A stretch of 8,170 nucleotides of DNA from Bacteroidales bacterium. Its GTDB lineage: Bacteria; Bacteroidota; Bacteroidia; Bacteroidales; UBA932. A model generated the notes under the pieces. The model was not told the DNA's origin, made no database searches, and saw nothing but the letters and a program-made list of their open reading frames with translations. The stretch lies in the NCBI GenBank assembly GCA_017548805.1, contig JAFYZE010000139.1:1-8170 (forward strand), written 5' to 3'. How positions within the stretch are numbered: position 1 is the first letter of the stretch; the number at the start of each line of letters is the position of its first letter. The translations under genes and the position numbers were made by a program. Positions 5,671 through 8,170 of this stretch are shown piece by piece.

Positions 5671-5678
5671 TAACTTCG
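5671..5678 (+). promoter_or_regulatory. Possible -7 element for the ProX-like gene (weak)
   Basis: TAACTTCG differs at one position from TAnnTTTG and no TTTG occurs 19-21 nt upstream. If used, transcription would start near 5685 and the ATG at 5699 would be the first usable start. It overlaps the place where the -33 element of the opposing carbonic anhydrase promoter should be. This is the best candidate in the 80-bp divergent gap but remains doubtful. Confidence 0.3.
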
Positions 5679-5698
5679 GGGAGTTTAATGGAAAGGGT

Positions 5699-6226
5699 AT
5701 GTTCAAAGTAAGCGATATGATGACAAGTCCGCCGCGGGAGTATGCGACGGAACTGCAAAGAAAGGTATATGAGACGTTCAGGGAGTTGGAGATTCCGTTC
5801 GGGAGGGTGGATACCGATCCGGGAATCACCATGGAGGACTGTCAGCATATAGATGCAAAGATAGGCGTACATATCGTCAAGACGCTTTTCCTTTGCAACC
5901 GTCAGCAGACGGAGTTCTACCTGTATGTGACGACCGATGACAAACCATTCATAACCAGGGAGTTCTGTGGTGCATTGGGAATCCCGAGAGTCTCCTTTGC
6001 ACCGGCGGACAAGCTTTGGGAACTGACTGGCGTTGAGGTCGGCGCTACCACTATCTTGAGTGCCATACTTCCGCAGACAGCCGGAGTACATCTGGTAATG
6101 GACCGCACCGTGGCCGAAAGCGAATGGTTCGCCTGCACGGACGGCACCGCCACCTGCTTTGTCAAGATAAAGACGAAGGACTTGCTGGAAAAGTATCTCT
6201 CCGGCAAGTCCCTCACTTTGATTTAG
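5699..6226 (+). CDS. ProX/YbaK-type aminoacyl-tRNA deacylase (prolyl-tRNA editing domain)
   Basis: This is a free-standing editing-domain protein of 175 residues. Relatives hydrolyse mischarged tRNA, typically Ala-tRNA(Pro) (ProXp-ala/PrdX) or Cys-tRNA(Pro) (YbaK), so it guards translation fidelity in the cytoplasm. Seen: RVDTDPGITMEDC (36-48), the conserved lysine K61 in HIVKTLFLCNR, an FYLYVTTDDKPF strand pair (73-84), FAPADKLWELTG (100-111) and the GATTILSAIL strand (115-124). These fit the 'prolyl-tRNA synthetase-associated domain' group better than classic YbaK. The frame is open from 5627, but that start lies within the promoter region of the neighbouring gene. ATG 5699 follows a purine-rich GGAAAGGG and is my choice; 5717 or 5720 are alternatives since the first conserved block starts later. 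It is divergent from carbonic anhydrase and converges on metY with a 6-bp gap. Confidence 0.85.
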   Translation: MFKVSDMMTSPPREYATELQRKVYETFRELEIPFGRVDTDPGITMEDCQHIDAKIGVHIVKTLFLCNRQQTEFYLYVTTDDKPFITREFCGALGIPRVSFAPADKLWELTGVEVGATTILSAILPQTAGVHLVMDRTVAESEWFACTDGTATCFVKIKTKDLLEKYLSGKSLTLI

Positions 6227-6232
6227 GTTTTA

Positions 6233-7519
6233 TCAGATTTTCTCGAAGGCCTGGTCGAGGTCTGCGATAAGGTCGTCGACATGTTCCGTGCCTATGGAGA
6301 GGCGTATCGTGCTCTGGTAGATACCCTGGTCGGCCAGTTCGGCTTCAGTGAGCTGCGAGTGCGTGGTCGTGGCCGGATGGATGACCAGCGACTTGACGTC
6401 GGCGACATTGGCCAGAAGCGAGAATATCTCCAGCGAATCAATGAAGCGGAAAGCTTCCTCCTTTCCTCCCTTGATCTCGAAAGTGAAGATGGACCCGCCC
6501 CCGTTGGGGAAATAGCGCAGGTACTGCGCGTGGTCGGGGTGCGAGGGGAGTGCCGGGTGATTGACCTTTGCCACCTTGGGATGCTTCGACAAATAATCGA
6601 CGACCTTCAGGGCATTCTCTACATGCCTCTCCACGCGAAGTGACAGGGTCTCAAGTCCTTGCAGGAAAATGAAACAGCTGACGGGGGAGAGCGTCGAGCC
6701 GGTGTCCCGCAGCAGGATGGCGCGGGCGCGCGTGATATACGCTGCGGGACCCACCGCGTCGGCGAAGACGATCCCGTGATAACTGTAGTCCGGCTCAGTG
6801 AACTGGGGGAATTTGCCGGAGGCCTTCCAATCGAATTTGCCCGAATCGACGATGACGCCGCCGATGGTCGTACCGTGGCCACCGATGAACTTTGTTGCGG
6901 AATGCACCACGATATCTGCTCCGTATTCTATGGGTCTCAGGAGATAGGGCGTGGCGAAGGTGTTGTCAATGATAAGCGGAATCTTGTGTGCATGAGCGAT
7001 GGCGGCCACGGCTTCGATATCGATGAGGTTCGAGTTGGGGTTGCCGAAACTCTCGATGAAAATGGCCTTTGTCTCCGGCTTAATCGCTTTCTCGAAGTTT
7101 GACAGGTCGGCCGGATCCACGAAAGTGGTCGTGATGCCGTAAGGGACCAGCGTATGCTGAAGCAGGTCGTAGGTGCCTCCGTAGATGTTTTTGGAGGATA
7201 CGATATGGTCTCCCGCGCGTGTGATGTTAAGGATGGAATAGGTGATCGCGGCGGCACCGGAGGCCACGGCCAGTGCGCCGACGCCTCCTTCGAGCGCAGC
7301 GATGCGCTGCTCGAAGATGTCCTGGGTGGTGTTGGTCAGACGGCTGTAGATGTTGCCCGGATCGGCCAGCCCGAAACGCGCGGCCGCGTGCTCGGAGTTG
7401 TGGAATACGTATGAACTCGTCTGGTAGATGGGGACTGCGCGTGCATCGGATGCGGGATCGGCTTTTTCCTGTCCAACATGGAGCTGAAGGGTTTCGAAGT
7501 GAAGTTTACGTGTGCTCAT
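6233..7519 (-). CDS. metY: O-acetylhomoserine sulfhydrylase (O-acetylhomoserine aminocarboxypropyltransferase)
   Basis: This 428-residue PLP enzyme of the Cys/Met-metabolism family makes homocysteine from O-acetylhomoserine and sulfide, the direct-sulfhydrylation step of methionine synthesis. Seen: the N-terminal FETLQLHVGQE (8-18) and VPIYQTSSYVF (29-39) typical of MetY, Y58 and R60 in NIYSR (which contact the phosphate of the partner subunit's PLP), the phosphate-binding ASGAAAI (86-92), D185 in IIDNTFATP and K210 in HSATKFIGGHGTT as the Schiff-base lysine. The long length (about 430 versus about 390 for cystathionine gamma-synthase or beta-lyase) supports MetY over those relatives. The ATG at 7519 is about 25 nt downstream of the predicted start of transcription, so there is no room for a SAM riboswitch in the leader. 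It is divergent from an Lrp/AsnC regulator, which is the natural candidate to control it. Confidence 0.93.
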   Translation of the reverse strand: MSTRKLHFETLQLHVGQEKADPASDARAVPIYQTSSYVFHNSEHAAARFGLADPGNIYSRLTNTTQDIFEQRIAALEGGVGALAVASGAAAITYSILNITRAGDHIVSSKNIYGGTYDLLQHTLVPYGITTTFVDPADLSNFEKAIKPETKAIFIESFGNPNSNLIDIEAVAAIAHAHKIPLIIDNTFATPYLLRPIEYGADIVVHSATKFIGGHGTTIGGVIVDSGKFDWKASGKFPQFTEPDYSYHGIVFADAVGPAAYITRARAILLRDTGSTLSPVSCFIFLQGLETLSLRVERHVENALKVVDYLSKHPKVAKVNHPALPSHPDHAQYLRYFPNGGGSIFTFEIKGGKEEAFRFIDSLEIFSLLANVADVKSLVIHPATTTHSQLTEAELADQGIYQSTIRLSIGTEHVDDLIADLDQAFEKI

Positions 7520-7523
7520 TGTA

Positions 7524-7580
7524 TGTTCGTTTTTAATTGTTTTCCGATTGCAAAGTTAGATGCTGTGGAAAAAACGAACA
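7524..7580. repeat. 11-bp perfect inverted repeat framing the metY promoter (operator candidate)
   Basis: TGTTCGTTTTT (7524-7534) and AAAAACGAACA (7570-7580) are perfect reverse complements with a 35-nt spacer. The right arm overlaps the metY -33 region, and the left arm is in the transcribed leader between the start point and the ATG. Because transcription starts between the arms, the pair cannot fold as one RNA hairpin in the metY transcript, so it more likely acts at DNA level. A nested pair TTTTCC (7540-7545) / GGAAAA (7567-7572) adds to the symmetry. The adjacent Lrp-family protein is the obvious candidate binder, by inference only. Confidence 0.6.
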
Positions 7581-7582
7581 AG
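7551..7582 (-). promoter_or_regulatory. Promoter of metY
   Basis: On the minus strand CTTG (7582-7579; three of four matches to TTTG) is followed by a 20-nt spacer and TAACTTTG (7558-7551), a full match to TAnnTTTG. Transcription should start near 7544, giving a leader of about 25 nt. The -33 element overlaps the right arm of the 11-bp inverted repeat. Confidence 0.7.
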
Positions 7583-7620
7583 AAAAAACCTATAAATAGT
7601 TTTATTTTCCTAAGATTTGT

Positions 7621-7628
7621 TATTTTTG
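7621..7628 (+). promoter_or_regulatory. -7 element for the Lrp/AsnC regulator gene
   Basis: TATTTTTG fully matches TAnnTTTG; the -33 region is poor (only TTTA about 16 nt upstream). The predicted start of transcription near 7635 leaves a leader of about 55 nt before the ATG at 7691. The surrounding DNA is strongly AT-rich. Confidence 0.55.
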
Positions 7629-7636
7629 TAGAAATT

Positions 7637-7669
7637 ATGCAAAGCGGGACGCTGGAAAACGCCCGGTAA
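7637..7669 (+). other. Possible 10-codon leader ORF and hairpin ahead of the Lrp gene
   Basis: ATG at 7637 begins a tiny frame (MQSGTLENAR, then TAA at 7667-7669) that is in frame with, and ends 21 nt before, the regulator's start. It would lie almost exactly at the predicted transcript 5' end. The same bases can form a hairpin: CGGG(A)CG at 7645-7651 with CGCCCG at 7660-7665, one bulged A and an 8-nt loop. Translation would compete with the hairpin. There is no run of one amino acid to suggest classic attenuation; chance occurrence is quite possible. Confidence 0.2.
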
Positions 7670-7690
7670 GCAGAAAAAACCTCTTCCACC

Positions 7691-8164
7691 ATGACCGAGA
7701 AACTCGACAAGACCGACATCCAGATACTGAAAGCACTTCAGGAAAACGGCCGTATCACCGTGAAGGACCTGGCTTTGAAGGTCCATCTTTCCACCACTCC
7801 CGTATTCGAGCGCATGCGACGTCTCGAGTCTGAAGGATATATCCAGCGCTATACGGCGGTGTTGAGCCCCGCCCGCCTCGGCAGGGGATTCATAGTTTAT
7901 TGCAGCGTACGCCTGCGCCGCATGGGCCGCGAGATCGCGCATGACTTCATCTCGAGGGTCAAGGATATCCCCGAGGTGGCGGAATGTTACAACATATCGG
8001 GAGATTTCGATTTCCTGCTGAAGATCTATGCTCCCGACATGCAGTACTACAACGACTTCCTCATCAATACCCTCGGTACCATAGAGAGTCTCGGTTCCGT
8101 GCAGAGCTGCTTCGTGATGAACGAGGTGAAGAACAGTTACGGATTGCCTGTCAGCCTGCTTTGA
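7691..8164 (+). CDS. Lrp/AsnC-family transcriptional regulator
   Basis: This DNA-binding regulator of 157 residues is of normal length. Residues about 5-50 form the winged helix-turn-helix (LDKTDIQILKALQENGR, then KDLALKVHLS turn and recognition helix TTPVFERMRRLE), followed by the linker strand GYIQRYTAVLSP. Residues about 67-150 form the RAM ligand-binding and oligomerisation domain, including VKDIPEVAECYNISGDFDFLL with the conserved G104-D105. Family members assemble as dimers to octamers and respond to amino acids such as leucine, methionine or alanine; the ligand here cannot be read from the sequence. It is divergent from metY with a 171-bp AT-rich gap containing both promoters and a perfect inverted repeat, so local control of metY and of itself is likely. 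The ATG at 7691 is the first start in frame after the TAA at 7667 and fits the usual family N-terminus. Confidence 0.93.
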   Translation: MTEKLDKTDIQILKALQENGRITVKDLALKVHLSTTPVFERMRRLESEGYIQRYTAVLSPARLGRGFIVYCSVRLRRMGREIAHDFISRVKDIPEVAECYNISGDFDFLLKIYAPDMQYYNDFLINTLGTIESLGSVQSCFVMNEVKNSYGLPVSLL

Positions 8165-8170
8165 CCTGCG

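Noticed and set aside
7520..7550. SAM riboswitch ahead of metY
   Set aside because: The predicted leader is about 25 nt, too short for any known SAM aptamer, and no conserved aptamer pattern is visible.

Overview
The window looks like a chromosomal piece of a Bacteroidales bacterium (phylum Bacteroidota) with fairly GC-rich genes and AT-rich intergenic gaps. The evidence is fourfold: the -33 TTTG / -7 TAnnTTTG promoter signature of this phylum precedes several genes, the start codons lack Shine-Dalgarno sequences, the left edge holds a GH92 alpha-mannosidase start of the type abundant in Bacteroidales, and the protein families (long-type MetY, ProX deacylase, His-rich COG0523 GTPase) fit. Genus cannot be fixed from the sequence alone. 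No rRNA, tRNA, CRISPR, insertion sequence, phage gene or attachment site is visible.

Layout, left to right. (1) A leftward probable operon: PrsW-family intramembrane protease (2090-1383), threonine aldolase-family PLP enzyme (1366-314), and the first 100 codons of a secreted GH92 glycosidase (300 to beyond the left edge). (2) A compact divergent promoter, with two back-to-back -33 elements forming TTTGCAAA, serves this operon and a rightward pair: a COG0523/CobW-type metallochaperone GTPase with an Asp/His-rich metal-binding insert (2188-3405) and a secreted alpha/beta hydrolase (3426-4256). (3) A leftward pair joined by an ATGA stop/start overlap: beta-carbonic anhydrase (5618-5079) and an uncharacterised protein resembling AlkZ-related proteins (5082-4261). 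(4) A rightward ProX/YbaK prolyl-tRNA deacylase-like protein (start about 5699, end 6226), divergent from the carbonic anhydrase. (5) Leftward O-acetylhomoserine sulfhydrylase metY (7519-6233) diverging from a rightward Lrp/AsnC regulator (7691-8164). The metY promoter lies between the arms of an 11-bp perfect inverted repeat that is a good operator candidate.

The genes are mostly housekeeping or amino-acid/metal metabolism and I do not see an obvious new multi-gene system. The most interesting signals are regulatory: the mirror-symmetric divergent promoter at 2115-2170, the inverted repeat framing the metY promoter, and a smaller inverted repeat framing the carbonic anhydrase -7 element. The most interesting protein-level items are the Asp10/His9 insert and altered G4 motif of the GTPase, and the uncharacterised gene translationally coupled to the carbonic anhydrase. 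Convergent gene pairs end only 4 and 6 bp apart with no obvious terminator, so their transcripts probably overlap tail to tail.
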